The notes: generated by a model not told the origin, from the letters alone. Shown: positions 17,392 to 27,998, counted from the stretch's first letter. The stretch: 64,000 bases of DNA from Chloroflexota bacterium (GCA_030447525.1 JAUJOR010000004.1:62001-126000), one strand, 5' to 3'. Numbers and translations: made by a program.

Positions 17392-18570
17392 TTACGTGCG
17401 CCAGTGGATGAGAGTACCCCGCTCCCGGAGCAGACGTTCGTTGACCTCCAGCCCCCAGCCGGGCCGGTCGTGGCACTCTATGTGTCCATCCCGCACCTCA
17501 GGGTAGCCGGGAAACAGGTCAGGCCAGGCGATGTGCTGCTTGGCGTTATCGAACACCTCCACCCAGGAAGCATGCGGAAAGGGAGCCGCGACCTGGACGT
17601 GGAAGTGGGGGACGTGATGTGGGGCCAGGAGGACGCCCTTGGCCTCGCAGTACGCCGCCACCTTGACAAACTCGGTCACGCCCCCGTTCTTGACGCAATC
17701 GAACTGCATGTAGCGGACGTTTCCCTTGTCCGCCAGGTCGCGGCACTCTTCCAGCGTGATGTGGTTCTCGCCCGAGGCCAGCGGGATGGCGGTATGAGCG
17801 GCCACCCGTCCAGTCTCGGCGTCCCAGTCCTTGACCAGGCCCGTCGTCCGGCTGGGCCGGCCGGGAGAGGGGAGGGGCTCCTCGAGCCAGGTCAGGTCGT
17901 AGGGCTCCATGGCCTGGGCGTGGGCGATGGCCTCTCCGGTATCCCAGGCCTGGTTGGCATCGACCATGATCTTGACGTCCGGTCCCACCACGTCCCGCAC
18001 GGCCCGTACGCGAGCGGCGCTGTCCTCCGGCGTTCCCCGCCCGACACGGATCTTGGTGGCCCGGAAGCCACGGGCGTTTAGCTCCTCCAGGGCCTCCTGG
18101 GCCATCGCTTCCAGGGATTGCCCTTCCATGTAGAAGCCGCTGGAGCAGTAGGCCGGCATGGGATGGGGCACGCCCCCCAGGAGGCGACAGACTGAGAGTC
18201 CGGCTGCCTTGGCCCTAACGTCCCACAGGGCCAGGTCGACGGCGGCCATGGCCCCCAACACGGCCCGCCGGTCCCAGGTGGCCGGGCGCGTCTCGTGGCC
18301 CTCACCGAACAGGCCGGCCTCCACCTTTGTCCACAGGTGCTGAGTTGCGGCCGCGTCCTCACCGAGCAGCATGGGGCGCAGCCCCTGGTCGACGATCTCC
18401 GCCATGATCGGCAGGGGGGCCCCTCGCGCTTCGCCGATCCCGCGCAGGCCGTCGGCGGTGGTGATGCGGCAAACCAGGTCTGTGCTGGATGTGATCGGTC
18501 CGCCGGACAGCCCCCGACCGGCGGGGAGGGGCAGCTGGATCCAGGCAACCTCGACGTCTTCGATCTTCAT
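17392..18570 (-). CDS. Enolase-superfamily enzyme, mandelate racemase-like (second)
   Basis: 392 aa, only distantly like the one at 16076. The lid domain is followed by A-T-K-I-R-V-G (K-x-R in place of K-x-K), M-V-D-A-N-Q-A-W, W-L-E-E-P-L-P, A-S-G-E-N-H and A-P-H-H-V-P-H-F-H near the C-terminus. The Arg in the third position resembles sugar-acid dehydratases of the superfamily rather than racemases. Start ATG 18570 follows AGGGGGCAGAGC. It lies 24 bp downstream of the solute-binding protein gene on the same strand, so the pair probably imports and degrades one compound, most likely an acid sugar. Confidence 0.88.
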   Translation of the reverse strand: MKIEDVEVAWIQLPLPAGRGLSGGPITSSTDLVCRITTADGLRGIGEARGAPLPIMAEIVDQGLRPMLLGEDAAATQHLWTKVEAGLFGEGHETRPATWDRRAVLGAMAAVDLALWDVRAKAAGLSVCRLLGGVPHPMPAYCSSGFYMEGQSLEAMAQEALEELNARGFRATKIRVGRGTPEDSAARVRAVRDVVGPDVKIMVDANQAWDTGEAIAHAQAMEPYDLTWLEEPLPSPGRPSRTTGLVKDWDAETGRVAAHTAIPLASGENHITLEECRDLADKGNVRYMQFDCVKNGGVTEFVKVAAYCEAKGVLLAPHHVPHFHVQVAAPFPHASWVEVFDNAKQHIAWPDLFPGYPEVRDGHIECHDRPGWGLEVNERLLRERGTLIHWRT

Positions 18571-18594
18571 GCTCTGCCCCCTGCGCCCCTGGCG

Positions 18595-19956
18595 CTATCC
18601 CTCGGCTTTGGAGGCGTTGCCCCCCATGGCCTTCCAGAACTCGGTGGCCGCAGTGGCGGCGTCGTCTACCGCCTGGCGCGGGGGCTTCTCCCCCTTCCAC
18701 CCGGCCAGGAGGTGCGGCGTCATGGACGTGGCCAGCTCGTCGTAGCGCTCGCAAGCCGGCCGGGCCTTGCCGTCCGGCGAGGTGTATCCCGGGAGGGCGG
18801 TCTTCCACAAGGGGTCGGTGGTGAAAGGGGGTCCGTCGAAGACGCTGCGACGGGAGGGGGAGTTGCCCCCGGCGTTCTGGTAGAAGCCGATCTGCTGCTC
18901 GGGGGCGTTCCACCACTTGACGAACTCCCAGGCGGCATCCGGGTCCCTGCTGTCCTTGTGGATTGCGCTGGAGCCGCAGGAGGGGCTCTGGTTGTGCGTC
19001 ACCTTCTTCGGCCACAGCATGATGCCGAAGCTCAGGTCGGGGAACTGCTTGGGATACACCGGGATCTGCCAGGTGCCGGTCTCCCACATTCCGATCTTCC
19101 CCCCGGTGCGCCCGTTGGGCACGGTCACACCGGGGGGCACGGTGCTGCGGTCGCGCTGGATCATGTTGACCAGATACTCCATGGCCTCATAGCCGGCCGG
19201 GGAGTTGATGGCCACCGCCGTCTTGTCCTTGTTCCAGAAGTCTCCCCCGAAGCGGCGCACGAAGCCCAGGAACCAGAACATGATGATCTCACGGGTGCCG
19301 AACTCGTAGACATCGTAGCCCCATTGCCCTTGGGCCGGGTCGGCATGCGGCTTGGTGAGGCGCCGGGCGTAGTCGCGAAAGGTCTCGTAGGTCGTGGGGG
19401 GCTTGTCCGGATCCAGGCCGGCGGCCGTGAACAACTCCTTGTTGTAGAAGGGGATCAGGATGCTGCACTCCCGCGCCACGGCGTAATAGCTCCCCCGGTA
19501 CTTCACGGAGTCCTGGAACCGGGGGATCAGGTCTGCTAGTGGGAGGTCCTTATCGTTCTTGAAGTAGGTGTCCAGCTTGAGCAGCGCTCCCCGAGCGGCG
19601 CTTTCGAACACCCACACCTCTTTGAGACGGGTGACGTCCGGCGCGTCGCCAGCGGCGGTGGTGGCCTGGAACTTCTGGAACAGCTTAGTCTGATCCGCCT
19701 CCGGCTCACTCTTCAGCTGCACCTTGGCCGTGGCCCCGGCCGTCTCGTTGAACCTGGCGAATTGCTGCTCCTGCCACTGCAGGGCCGCGCCCCCGCCGAG
19801 GGCCATAAAGCGCACCGTGGCCACGCTGGTGCGCACCTTCCCGGCCGGCGCCGCCTCCTGGCCGCCGCAGGCGGCGAGACCGGCCAGCGCGCCGGCCCCT
19901 ACTCCCAGCCGGCCGCTCTGCGCCAGCAGTGTCCGACGGGATCGTTCCCCTGTCAT
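18595..19956 (-). CDS. ABC transporter solute-binding lipoprotein, Tat-type signal
   Basis: About 453 aa. Captures a solute (probably a carbohydrate) outside the membrane for an ABC importer whose permeases are not in this window. The N-terminus has S-R-R-T-L-L, a hydrophobic segment and the lipobox L-A-A-C, so it is folded before export and lipid-anchored. The body fits the family 1 binding proteins (aromatic-rich, W-E-F-V-K-W near residue 350). Two ATGs lie six bases apart; the second, at 19956, has GGAGGG at 8 nt and is preferred over 19962. A sigma-70-like promoter is seen just upstream. Followed by the enolase-superfamily gene. Confidence 0.9.
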   Translation of the reverse strand: MTGERSRRTLLAQSGRLGVGAGALAGLAACGGQEAAPAGKVRTSVATVRFMALGGGAALQWQEQQFARFNETAGATAKVQLKSEPEADQTKLFQKFQATTAAGDAPDVTRLKEVWVFESAARGALLKLDTYFKNDKDLPLADLIPRFQDSVKYRGSYYAVARECSILIPFYNKELFTAAGLDPDKPPTTYETFRDYARRLTKPHADPAQGQWGYDVYEFGTREIIMFWFLGFVRRFGGDFWNKDKTAVAINSPAGYEAMEYLVNMIQRDRSTVPPGVTVPNGRTGGKIGMWETGTWQIPVYPKQFPDLSFGIMLWPKKVTHNQSPSCGSSAIHKDSRDPDAAWEFVKWWNAPEQQIGFYQNAGGNSPSRRSVFDGPPFTTDPLWKTALPGYTSPDGKARPACERYDELATSMTPHLLAGWKGEKPPRQAVDDAATAATEFWKAMGGNASKAEG

Positions 19957-19994
19957 GCCCATCTCCCTCCTCGTCCCCCAAAGGGGACCGGTTC

Positions 19995-20023
19995 ATTATT
20001 CGGGGGTCGGGGCGAGGCGTCAA
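19995..20023 (-). promoter_or_regulatory. Sigma-70-type promoter of the solute-binding protein gene
   Basis: On the minus strand TTGACG (20023-20018), a 17-bp spacer and AATAAT (20000-19995) match the consensus at five of six bases in each box. The expected start of transcription near 19988 would give a leader of about 30 nt carrying GGAGGG before the ATG. This is the best promoter in the window. Confidence 0.7.
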
Positions 20024-20070
20024 GGCGCGGCGTCACCCAAAGAACCTGGCACGAGCGGTAGAGGGGTTCC

Positions 20071-20099
20071 GCGCCCCGGAGAGGCCGGAGCGCCTTTTT
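20071..20099 (+). terminator. Intrinsic terminator pointing rightwards
   Basis: GCGCCCCGG, loop AGAGG, CCGGAGCGC (8 of 9 pairs), then CTTTTT. The T-run is on the plus strand, yet both flanking genes are leftward. It may block antisense transcription into the nurA-like gene, or be a remnant of a lost rightward gene. Confidence 0.55.
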
Positions 20100-20134
20100 C
20101 GTGTCACGCGATCTGAGACGTGCGAAATCCAGAC

Positions 20135-21385
20135 TCAGGAGGAGATGAAGCGCCGGCGCCCGCGGTCGACGCTGAGGGCATCCAACGGTAGACCAGCCAC
20201 GCGAGCGCAGATGGGGAGGTAGCGCAGCTCCACCTCCCGCCGCGAGAGGCGCACCAGGCGATCGACGGCGTAGAGCGGGGCATTGTATGCCCGCACTCCA
20301 CCGTAGGCCGCCAGGGCAGTCTCGATCACCGGGCGTACCGCGTCCGGGTCGGGCACCCAGGCCGGCCACGGGCGGGACGCCTGCCCGGGGCCGGAGAAGA
20401 GTCGGTCGTCTAACCCGACGGCGCTGGCCGGGACGTCCACCCGCAGGGGCAGGTCCGCCGGATGGGGGCGCAGGTAGCTGGAGACGATTGCCGGGCAATC
20501 CTTGAGCGCCTCGGCGGCGGCAGATGAGAGGAGCGGGAAGCGCGTCCCGTCCAGCACCAGGGGCCAGCTCCAGCCGGCCGGGGCCACCGCCAGGAGCTCG
20601 CCGTCCCCCAGGCGCTCGCCGTCTCCCCCGGGGGCCGCTTGAGACTGCCGATCAGACGTGCGTCCGGCGCTCCCGCGGCGGGGCGGGGGGGTCATCCCGC
20701 TCAGGGCGTCGGCCAGAAAGCCGGCGCGCTGGGTCTTGCCGATGCCGATGAGCCACAGCCCCTGGCGCTCTGCCAGGTGCAGCAGGGCGGCCGTCGTGCG
20801 TAGCAGCGTCCCGGCGCGCTCCACACCACCCCCCCAACGCACCTGCCCCGGCGCCCCGGCCATGTGCGACAGGTCGGCGTAGAGGGAGCCATCTACCCAC
20901 AGCACGGCCTCTGGTGCCAGGCCCTCCTGGACGAGCGCCCCGGCCGCCTCGCTGGCGACGAACGCCTCCAGAGAGCGCATCAGCAGGTCACGGGCGCTGG
21001 CGGCCTGCGCGTCGTCGTAGCGGGCCGGGAGGATCTCCAGGTCGCCGCGGTCGCGCTGCCCCGGCGGAGGCGGGCCCGAGGCGACGGCGGCCGCGAGGAT
21101 AAAGTGCGCCCCGTTGCTCAGCTGCACGGTGTGGCTCGTACCGTCTACCGCGACGTGGATGTGTCGCCCGTTGGGGAGCGTGGGGACAGGGAGGGGGAGG
21201 TCCGGCGGGAGGTCCAGGCGGCTGGCCCAGGCCCGTCTGCCGGCGCGCCCCGGCATTGCCGGCAGGGGTAACCAGCGCGGGGCCAGCGCAGACCGCCGGG
21301 CGGCGACGTCGGCCGTGCCCAGGGCTCGCTTCATCTCCTCCGACCGCGCCCGGGCGGCCTTGATCACCGGCGCGAGTAACGGCAT
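20135..21385 (-). CDS. nurA: NurA-domain nuclease
   Basis: 416 aa. NurA proteins are Mn2+-dependent 5'-3' nucleases that normally work with the HerA ATPase in DNA end resection. The fold is indicated by V-A-V-D-G-T-S (Asp81), L-W-V-D-G-S-L-Y (Asp165), I-G-I-G-K-T-Q-R-A, and, near the C-terminus, P-L-Y-A-V-D-R-L-V-R-L, which together supply the acidic metal-binding residues. A low-complexity insert of about 35 residues lies near 230-265. ATG 21385 is preceded by GAGGGG at a longer than usual distance. No herA gene is adjacent; it is alone between a solute-binding gene and a remnant. Confidence 0.8.
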   Translation of the reverse strand: MPLLAPVIKAARARSEEMKRALGTADVAARRSALAPRWLPLPAMPGRAGRRAWASRLDLPPDLPLPVPTLPNGRHIHVAVDGTSHTVQLSNGAHFILAAAVASGPPPPGQRDRGDLEILPARYDDAQAASARDLLMRSLEAFVASEAAGALVQEGLAPEAVLWVDGSLYADLSHMAGAPGQVRWGGGVERAGTLLRTTAALLHLAERQGLWLIGIGKTQRAGFLADALSGMTPPPRRGSAGRTSDRQSQAAPGGDGERLGDGELLAVAPAGWSWPLVLDGTRFPLLSSAAAEALKDCPAIVSSYLRPHPADLPLRVDVPASAVGLDDRLFSGPGQASRPWPAWVPDPDAVRPVIETALAAYGGVRAYNAPLYAVDRLVRLSRREVELRYLPICARVAGLPLDALSVDRGRRRFISS

Positions 21386-21534
21386 AGGTCTGCTATCCCC
21401 TCACCCCCATAACGTGCGCGCAGCGCCCAGTGCCCTGGCCTCTCCCCCAGCGCCTGGCGCGGGCGGCCGCACAGTAGGACGCCCGTTCTATGATGCGGTC
21501 AGTATAGGGGGGCGGTGCCGCCGGGGGCAATATC

Positions 21535-21720
21535 CTACTTCGGCCGGGGTTGGTCGAGGAGGGCCTGGAACTGCCCGCTGGCCGCGGCGATCACCTGATC
21601 CGGGGATTGCTGGCCCGTCCACATAGGATGGAGGGCCTTCGTCGCTACCTGCCCGATCTCCAGCATACGGAAGTTGTATGGCACGGCCTCTGTCAACGTT
21701 CCGGCGATTTCCAGGCGGGC
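21535..21720 (-). pseudogene. C-terminal fragment of an ABC solute-binding protein
   Basis: A minus-strand frame ending at the TAG 21535-21537 encodes about 60 residues. The part E-A-V-P-Y-N-F-R-M-L-E-I-G-Q-V followed by P-M-W-T-G-Q-Q-S-P-D-Q-V-I and a final L-L-D-Q-P-R-P-K is the typical C-terminal helix region of family 1 binding proteins (the gene at 33651 ends I-L-D-Q-P-R-L). Upstream of about 21726 the frame meets a TGA and the similarity is gone. The missing part overlaps the start of the next rightward gene, so this is a deletion remnant. Confidence 0.65.
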
Positions 21721-21742
21721 TTCGCCTCAACGCGGCACGGGC

Positions 21743-21748
21743 GTATAG
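21743..21748 (+). promoter_or_regulatory. -10 box placed directly at a start codon (leaderless start)
   Basis: TATAGT ends 7 nt before the GTG at 21756, so the expected first transcribed base coincides with the start codon. No -35 hexamer of quality (TTCGCC at 17 bp) and no ribosome site are seen, in keeping with a leaderless mRNA. Confidence 0.45.
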
Positions 21749-21755
21749 TAGCCTC

Positions 21756-22301
21756 GTGGACAGGTTTACCTGGGGAGTGGCCATTGGGGCGGTGCTGCTG
21801 ATCCTGGCCGCCCTGGGGAGCGTCTTGCTGCTGCAGCCCAGGGCGGGGACGGTGGATCTCTCACGCCCGGAAGGGGTCGTCCGCGCCTACTACGCCGCCC
21901 TGGAGAGTGGGCGGGCCGAGCGGGCCTGGGAGCTCCTCTCGGCCTCAGCCCAGGGCAACACGACGCGTGAAGAGTTCATCCAGCGGGCGACGTCGTACAG
22001 GCCGGGACGACAGGGGCGTATCGCCACGGAGCGGGTGGAAATCGAGGGCGACACCGCCTACGTCTACCTCAGCCGGACCTACGGCGGCCCTTCGCTGTTC
22101 GGCGCGCAGGGTGGAACCGAAAGCATCACCGTGCGGCTTGATCGCGCCGCCGGCGGGTGGCGTATCACCGTGCCCCCGGAACCCTACTTGATCTCATCCC
22201 CCCGTGGGCCGGTGCCGGCCGCGACAGCCCCGAGCCCACCGGCGACCGTCAGCGCGACGGTGACGGCGCTCCCGACCCCCACAGCGGCGGCCCGGTCATG
22301 A
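21756..22301 (+). CDS. Membrane-anchored NTF2-like (lumazine-binding-like) protein
   Basis: 181 aa. One transmembrane helix (residues 5-27, W-G-V-A-I-G-A-V-L-L-I-L-A-A-L) is followed by an NTF2/DUF4878-like domain: V-V-R-A-Y-Y-A-A-L-E-S-G-R, A-W-E-L-L-S, then an R-V-E-I-E-G-D-T-A-Y-V-Y-L-S strand and W-R-I-T-V-P. Such domains sit outside the membrane and bind or sense small molecules; function here unknown. The tail is Ala/Thr/Pro-rich. I use GTG 21756 because the helix starts at once and it matches the -10 box. Its TGA overlaps the next ATG (ATGA), so the two genes are translationally coupled. Confidence 0.75.
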   Translation: MDRFTWGVAIGAVLLILAALGSVLLLQPRAGTVDLSRPEGVVRAYYAALESGRAERAWELLSASAQGNTTREEFIQRATSYRPGRQGRIATERVEIEGDTAYVYLSRTYGGPSLFGAQGGTESITVRLDRAAGGWRITVPPEPYLISSPRGPVPAATAPSPPATVSATVTALPTPTAAARS

Positions 22302-24166
22302 TCGTCGTCCGCCGGCTGTACCAGTACGGCATCGCCTTTGTCAGCCTGATCATGCTGACTATCGGGCTGAGCGGGCTGGGGGGCGTCGTCATCGACGTCC
22401 TGGCGCCCCCGGCGAGCGTGGCGGGGACGGGGTTGATCACCGGATTTCGGTCCCAGGTGACGCAGAACGCCGCCCTCGTCCTGGTGGGGCTGCCAGTGTG
22501 GCTGCTGCACTGGGTGATGGCCGGCCGGGCCCTGCGGCGCGAGCCGGAGGAGCGGGGCGCCGTCCTGCGCCGTCTGTATCTCTATGCCGTGCTGGCGGTG
22601 ATGGCCGTGCGCTGGGCGGTGTCCGCGCACGGGTTCCTGGCCACGGCCGGGCGGGCCTTGACCGGAAGTCTCGTAGGAGACGGGGTGGACACGCCCACGC
22701 TCCGCGCCCTCCTCTCCCCCATCCCCTGGATCGTGGTCTCGGCCCTGGTCTGGGCGTACCACCGGCGCGTGGCGGTGACGGATCGCCACCTGGCAGGGGA
22801 GGCCGGAGGATCCGCTACCTTGCGCCGCTGGTACAGGTATGGGCTCGCCCTGGGTGGGCTCTTGCTCCTGCTGAACGGGGCCGCCGGACTGCTCCGCCTG
22901 ACCTGGGAGAACGTCGTCGGCGGGGCGCTACAAACGACCATTCGCGTTGGACCAGGGGCCATCCCTGGGGCAGCGGCGACGGCGCTGGTGGGGCTGGCCC
23001 TGTGGGTGAGCCACTGGAGCGGCTGGGCCACCGGTTGGGACGGGGGCGGGGGGCCGGCCCGGCCCGGGAGCGCCCAAGGGGCTGATGCCGAGGACGCCCT
23101 CTCGCTGTTACGACCGGTGTACCTGTTCCTGGCCCTGGGGATCTCCGTCGCCGTGACCCTGAGCGCCGCTGCCCAGATGCTGTTCTATGGTCTGGGGCGC
23201 CTGCTGGGCGTGGCGCGGCCGGGGGGCGTCGGGGGATCGCTGGCCCTGGCCATGGCCGGGCCGGTGAGCGTCTCGCTCGTATTTGGCCTCAGCTGGGTCT
23301 ACCACCGCCGGGCCATAGCCGCCCAGGCCGGTGCCCAGCCGGAGCTGCCCCGACAGGCGGGCGTGCGCCGCCTCTACACCTACCTGGTGGCCCTGATCGC
23401 CCTGGGCGTCCTCGCCACGGGGGCCGGCGGGCTGCTGTGGACGCTCGCCGACGCCGTGACGAGCGCCCCGCGGACGATCAACCGCGCCGACTGGTGGCGG
23501 GAGCAAGTCAGCTTTTATGCCACGCTCGTCGTCGTCGGATTGCCCGTCTGGCTCCTGCACTGGGGCCCCGTCTCCGGCCCGGCCGGCCATCGTTGGACGG
23601 CGGCCGAGCCGGTGGCTTTAGCCCGCCGGCTGTACCTCTACCTTACCCTGTTGATCGGGGTGCTCGTCCTGCTCGGGAGCGGCGCAGCCGCCGCAAAGCA
23701 GCTCCTCGACCTGACCCTGGGCGAGGCGGCCACGTCAGGTGCCCTGACGAACCTGGCCCGAGCCGTGGCCGTCGCCGCCGTCTCCGGGGTGACTGTCTTC
23801 TACCACCAGCGCGTCTTGCGCGCCGACACACACCTCGCGGGTCCCGGCCCTGAACCCTCAGGTCTGCGCGGGGACGAGGGCATCCCCGAGGGGGTGGTCA
23901 CCGAGCGAGAGGGGCCAGGTATTCCGTCGCCGCAGCGTCCTTTCGGCCTGATCTACCGGCGCGGGACCGCAGAGGCGAGCGAGTGGTTCGCCACGGGTGC
24001 AGAGGCCAGCTCTGCCCTGCAGCGCGTCCGAAACGCCGGCAACGGCGTCACCTGGGCCGCCGTGGTCAGGCTCGAAGAGAGACTAGATGGGCCGGCCGGC
24101 CAGGTCCCCAGCGGCCCCACCGGCCCCGGGGCGCCGCGGGCAACGGAGGCGCCCCCCGGGACATAA
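22298..24166 (+). CDS. Multipass membrane protein with repeated DUF5671-type units
   Basis: 622 aa. Four to five repeats each hold about three membrane helices, and several units open with R-R-L-Y-x-Y or R-W-Y-R-Y. The phrase V-G-L-P-V-W-L-L-H-W recurs (first and fourth units) and a W-x-Y-H-x-R motif closes units (V-W-A-Y-H-R-R, S-W-V-Y-H-R-R, V-F-Y-H-Q-R). About 14 helices in total. The last 90 residues form a soluble domain containing R-R-G-T-A-E-A-S-E-W-F and W-A-A-V-V-R-L-E-E. No transporter family can be assigned. Start ATG 22298 overlaps the previous stop by ATGA; the partner is the anchored NTF2-like protein. Confidence 0.8.
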   Translation: MIVVRRLYQYGIAFVSLIMLTIGLSGLGGVVIDVLAPPASVAGTGLITGFRSQVTQNAALVLVGLPVWLLHWVMAGRALRREPEERGAVLRRLYLYAVLAVMAVRWAVSAHGFLATAGRALTGSLVGDGVDTPTLRALLSPIPWIVVSALVWAYHRRVAVTDRHLAGEAGGSATLRRWYRYGLALGGLLLLLNGAAGLLRLTWENVVGGALQTTIRVGPGAIPGAAATALVGLALWVSHWSGWATGWDGGGGPARPGSAQGADAEDALSLLRPVYLFLALGISVAVTLSAAAQMLFYGLGRLLGVARPGGVGGSLALAMAGPVSVSLVFGLSWVYHRRAIAAQAGAQPELPRQAGVRRLYTYLVALIALGVLATGAGGLLWTLADAVTSAPRTINRADWWREQVSFYATLVVVGLPVWLLHWGPVSGPAGHRWTAAEPVALARRLYLYLTLLIGVLVLLGSGAAAAKQLLDLTLGEAATSGALTNLARAVAVAAVSGVTVFYHQRVLRADTHLAGPGPEPSGLRGDEGIPEGVVTEREGPGIPSPQRPFGLIYRRGTAEASEWFATGAEASSALQRVRNAGNGVTWAAVVRLEERLDGPAGQVPSGPTGPGAPRATEAPPGT

Positions 24167-24190
24167 GACCTAGGACCTTAGAGTCGAGTC

Positions 24191-26119
<1,929 letters not shown>

Positions 26120-26644
26120 TCAGGACGCGTCGCTCAGGGCGCGCTTGTGCGCCTGGGCGTAGGCGCTGTAGCGCCTGGCGTTCTCCCGCACCGCCTGCAG
26201 CTGCTCCTCGCTGACGGCTCGCAGCACCTTGCCCGGCACGCCGACGATCAAGGAGCGCGGGGGGAACTCCTTGCCCTCCGCTACCAGGGCGTTTGCCCCC
26301 ACGATCGACTCTGCGCCGACCACCGAGCCGGAGAGGAGGGTGGCCTGCATCGCCACCATCACACCGTCTTGCACGGCGGCACTGTGGATGACCGCCCCGT
26401 GGCCGATGACCACGTTGTCCCCAATAGTACAGGGCACGCCCTCGTCCACATGCAGCACCGCCCCATCCTGGACGTTGCTCCCCCGGCCGATGCGAATGGG
26501 GGCGATGTCCCCCCGCAGCACGGCGTTGTACCAGACGCTGCTCCCGGCCCCGATGGTGACGTCGCCGATGACCATGGCCCCGGCGGCGATAAACACGTCG
26601 GCGGCGATGTCCGGATGTCGATCATTGAAGGCCAGTACGGGCAC
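26120..26644 (-). CDS. Gamma-class carbonic anhydrase-like (left-handed beta-helix) protein
   Basis: 174 aa of hexapeptide repeats (I-G-D-V-T-I-G-A-G, I-G-R-G-S-N, I-G-D-N-V-V-I-G-H-G). The three metal-ligand histidines of gamma carbonic anhydrases are present: A-V-L-H-V-D, G-H-G-A and V-I-H-S. A helix closes the trimer (E-E-Q-L-Q-A-V-R-E-N-A). Likely a zinc or iron enzyme or an acyl/ferripyochelin-binding homologue; activity cannot be read from sequence. I start at GTG 26644, which has GAGG upstream and begins at homology; an open frame extending to 27025 is antisense to aspartokinase. Divergent from aspartokinase over 130 bp. Confidence 0.88.
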   Translation of the reverse strand: MPVLAFNDRHPDIAADVFIAAGAMVIGDVTIGAGSSVWYNAVLRGDIAPIRIGRGSNVQDGAVLHVDEGVPCTIGDNVVIGHGAVIHSAAVQDGVMVAMQATLLSGSVVGAESIVGANALVAEGKEFPPRSLIVGVPGKVLRAVSEEQLQAVRENARRYSAYAQAHKRALSDAS

Positions 26645-26760
26645 GGTCTTGCCTCGATCTTTCGCTGTGATGCTGCCGGCGCCTCGCCCGTGCGAGGCGC
26701 GCCGTCCCCCGAGTGTAGCGCCCGAGTGTGTCCCCCGACCGGACGGGAGGAGGGCGTTGC

Positions 26761-26766
26761 TATCAT
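26761..26766 (+). promoter_or_regulatory. -10 box next to the aspartokinase start
   Basis: TATCAT lies 8 nt before the ATG at 26775, placing the transcription start about at the start codon. GGGAGGAGGG lies upstream of the box and would then not be part of the mRNA. This suggests a leaderless or nearly leaderless message. Confidence 0.4.
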
Positions 26767-26774
26767 TGCGCGGC

Positions 26775-27998
26775 ATGGGCGGGTTGATCGTCCAGAAGTA
26801 CGGCGGCTCGTCCGTAGCCAACGCCGACCTGATCAAGAACGTGGCCCGGCGCATCGCCGGCGTGCACGAGTCGGGGACGAGGGTGGTCGGCGTCGTCTCC
26901 GCCATGGGCGACACGACGGACGATCTGATCGCCCTGGCCAAGCAGGTCACGGCCGACCCCAACGACCGTGAGATGGCCCTGCTGTGGTCGACGGGCGAAG
27001 TCGTCACCGCGGCCTTGACCTCCATGTCCCTTCACGCCATGGGGTACGAGGCCGTCGCCCTGACCGGCTTCCAGGCCGGCATCCGCACCAACGCCTTACA
27101 CACCAAGGCGCAGATCGTGGACATCGATCCGGTGCGTATCCGGCGGGAGCTGGAGCGCGGGGCGATCCCTATCGTCGCCGGCTTCCAGGGGTGGACGGAT
27201 GACCTAGACATCACCGTCCTGGGGCGAGGGGCGTCGGACACGACGGCCGTTGCCCTGGCCGTGGCCCTGCGGGCCGACCGCTGTGAGATCCTCAAGGACG
27301 TGGACGGGGTGTTTACGGCCGACCCGCGACTCGTCCCCCAGGCGCGTAAGCTGGACGTCATCTCCTACGAGGAGATGCTAGAGCTGGCCCGGGCTGGGTC
27401 ACAAGTGCTCCATCCGCGGGCCACGGAGCTGGGCGAGGCCTACGGCGTCCCTATCGTGGTACGGTCGAGCTTCCACGAAGCCCCCGGCACCACCATCGTG
27501 CGAGGTGACCAAATGCCAATGGAAGGACGCCGGCGGGTGCGGGCGATTGCCCACGACCTGGACGTCGGCCGGATCACGATCGGCGGCGTCCCTGACCGCC
27601 CGGGGATCGCCTATGCCGTTTTCCATCCCCTGGAAGAGGCCGCCCTCAATGTGGACGTGATCGTGCAGAACGTCAGCCACGATAACGTGACGGACATCTC
27701 CTTTACCGTCGGCCGCGCCGATCTGGACAAGGCCATCCGCCTGCTGCGCCCGGTGGCCCAGGAGATGGGCGCCCGCGAGGTAAGCAGCTCCGACCGCCTG
27801 GCCAAGATCAGCGTCGTCGGCTCCGGATTGGCAGCCAACCCCGGCTACGCGGCGAAGATGTTCGGCACCCTTGCCGACGCCGGGATCAACATCGTCTCCA
27901 TCACCACCAGCGAGATACGCATCACCTGCCTGATCGACGAAGCGCACGTCCCGCCGGCCGCTCGCGCCCTGCACCAGTCCTTTCAGCTGGACGAATAA
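26775..27998 (+). CDS. lysC: Aspartate kinase
   Basis: 407 aa. Phosphorylates aspartate, first step toward lysine (or diaminopimelate), threonine and methionine. The kinase domain starts V-Q-K-Y-G-G-S-S-V and has S-A-M-G-D-T-T-D, S-T-G-E and G-R-G-A-S-D-T-T-A. Two ACT domains follow from about residue 265 (V-P-D-R-P-G-I-A and V-G-S-G-L-A-A-N-P-G), the site of feedback inhibition. The ATG at 26775 is where homology begins. The stop region is partly duplicated 76 bp downstream. Confidence 0.95.
   Translation: MGGLIVQKYGGSSVANADLIKNVARRIAGVHESGTRVVGVVSAMGDTTDDLIALAKQVTADPNDREMALLWSTGEVVTAALTSMSLHAMGYEAVALTGFQAGIRTNALHTKAQIVDIDPVRIRRELERGAIPIVAGFQGWTDDLDITVLGRGASDTTAVALAVALRADRCEILKDVDGVFTADPRLVPQARKLDVISYEEMLELARAGSQVLHPRATELGEAYGVPIVVRSSFHEAPGTTIVRGDQMPMEGRRRVRAIAHDLDVGRITIGGVPDRPGIAYAVFHPLEEAALNVDVIVQNVSHDNVTDISFTVGRADLDKAIRLLRPVAQEMGAREVSSSDRLAKISVVGSGLAANPGYAAKMFGTLADAGINIVSITTSEIRITCLIDEAHVPPAARALHQSFQLDE

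Noticed and set aside
21727..21729. TGA upstream of the solute-binding fragment as a second selenocysteine codon
   Set aside because: Sequence beyond the TGA does not resemble the family and soon meets another stop, so it is simply truncation.
26645..27025. N-terminal extension of the gamma-carbonic-anhydrase-like gene
   Set aside because: Would be antisense to aspartokinase and has no similarity; a GTG with ribosome site at 26644 begins exactly at the fold.
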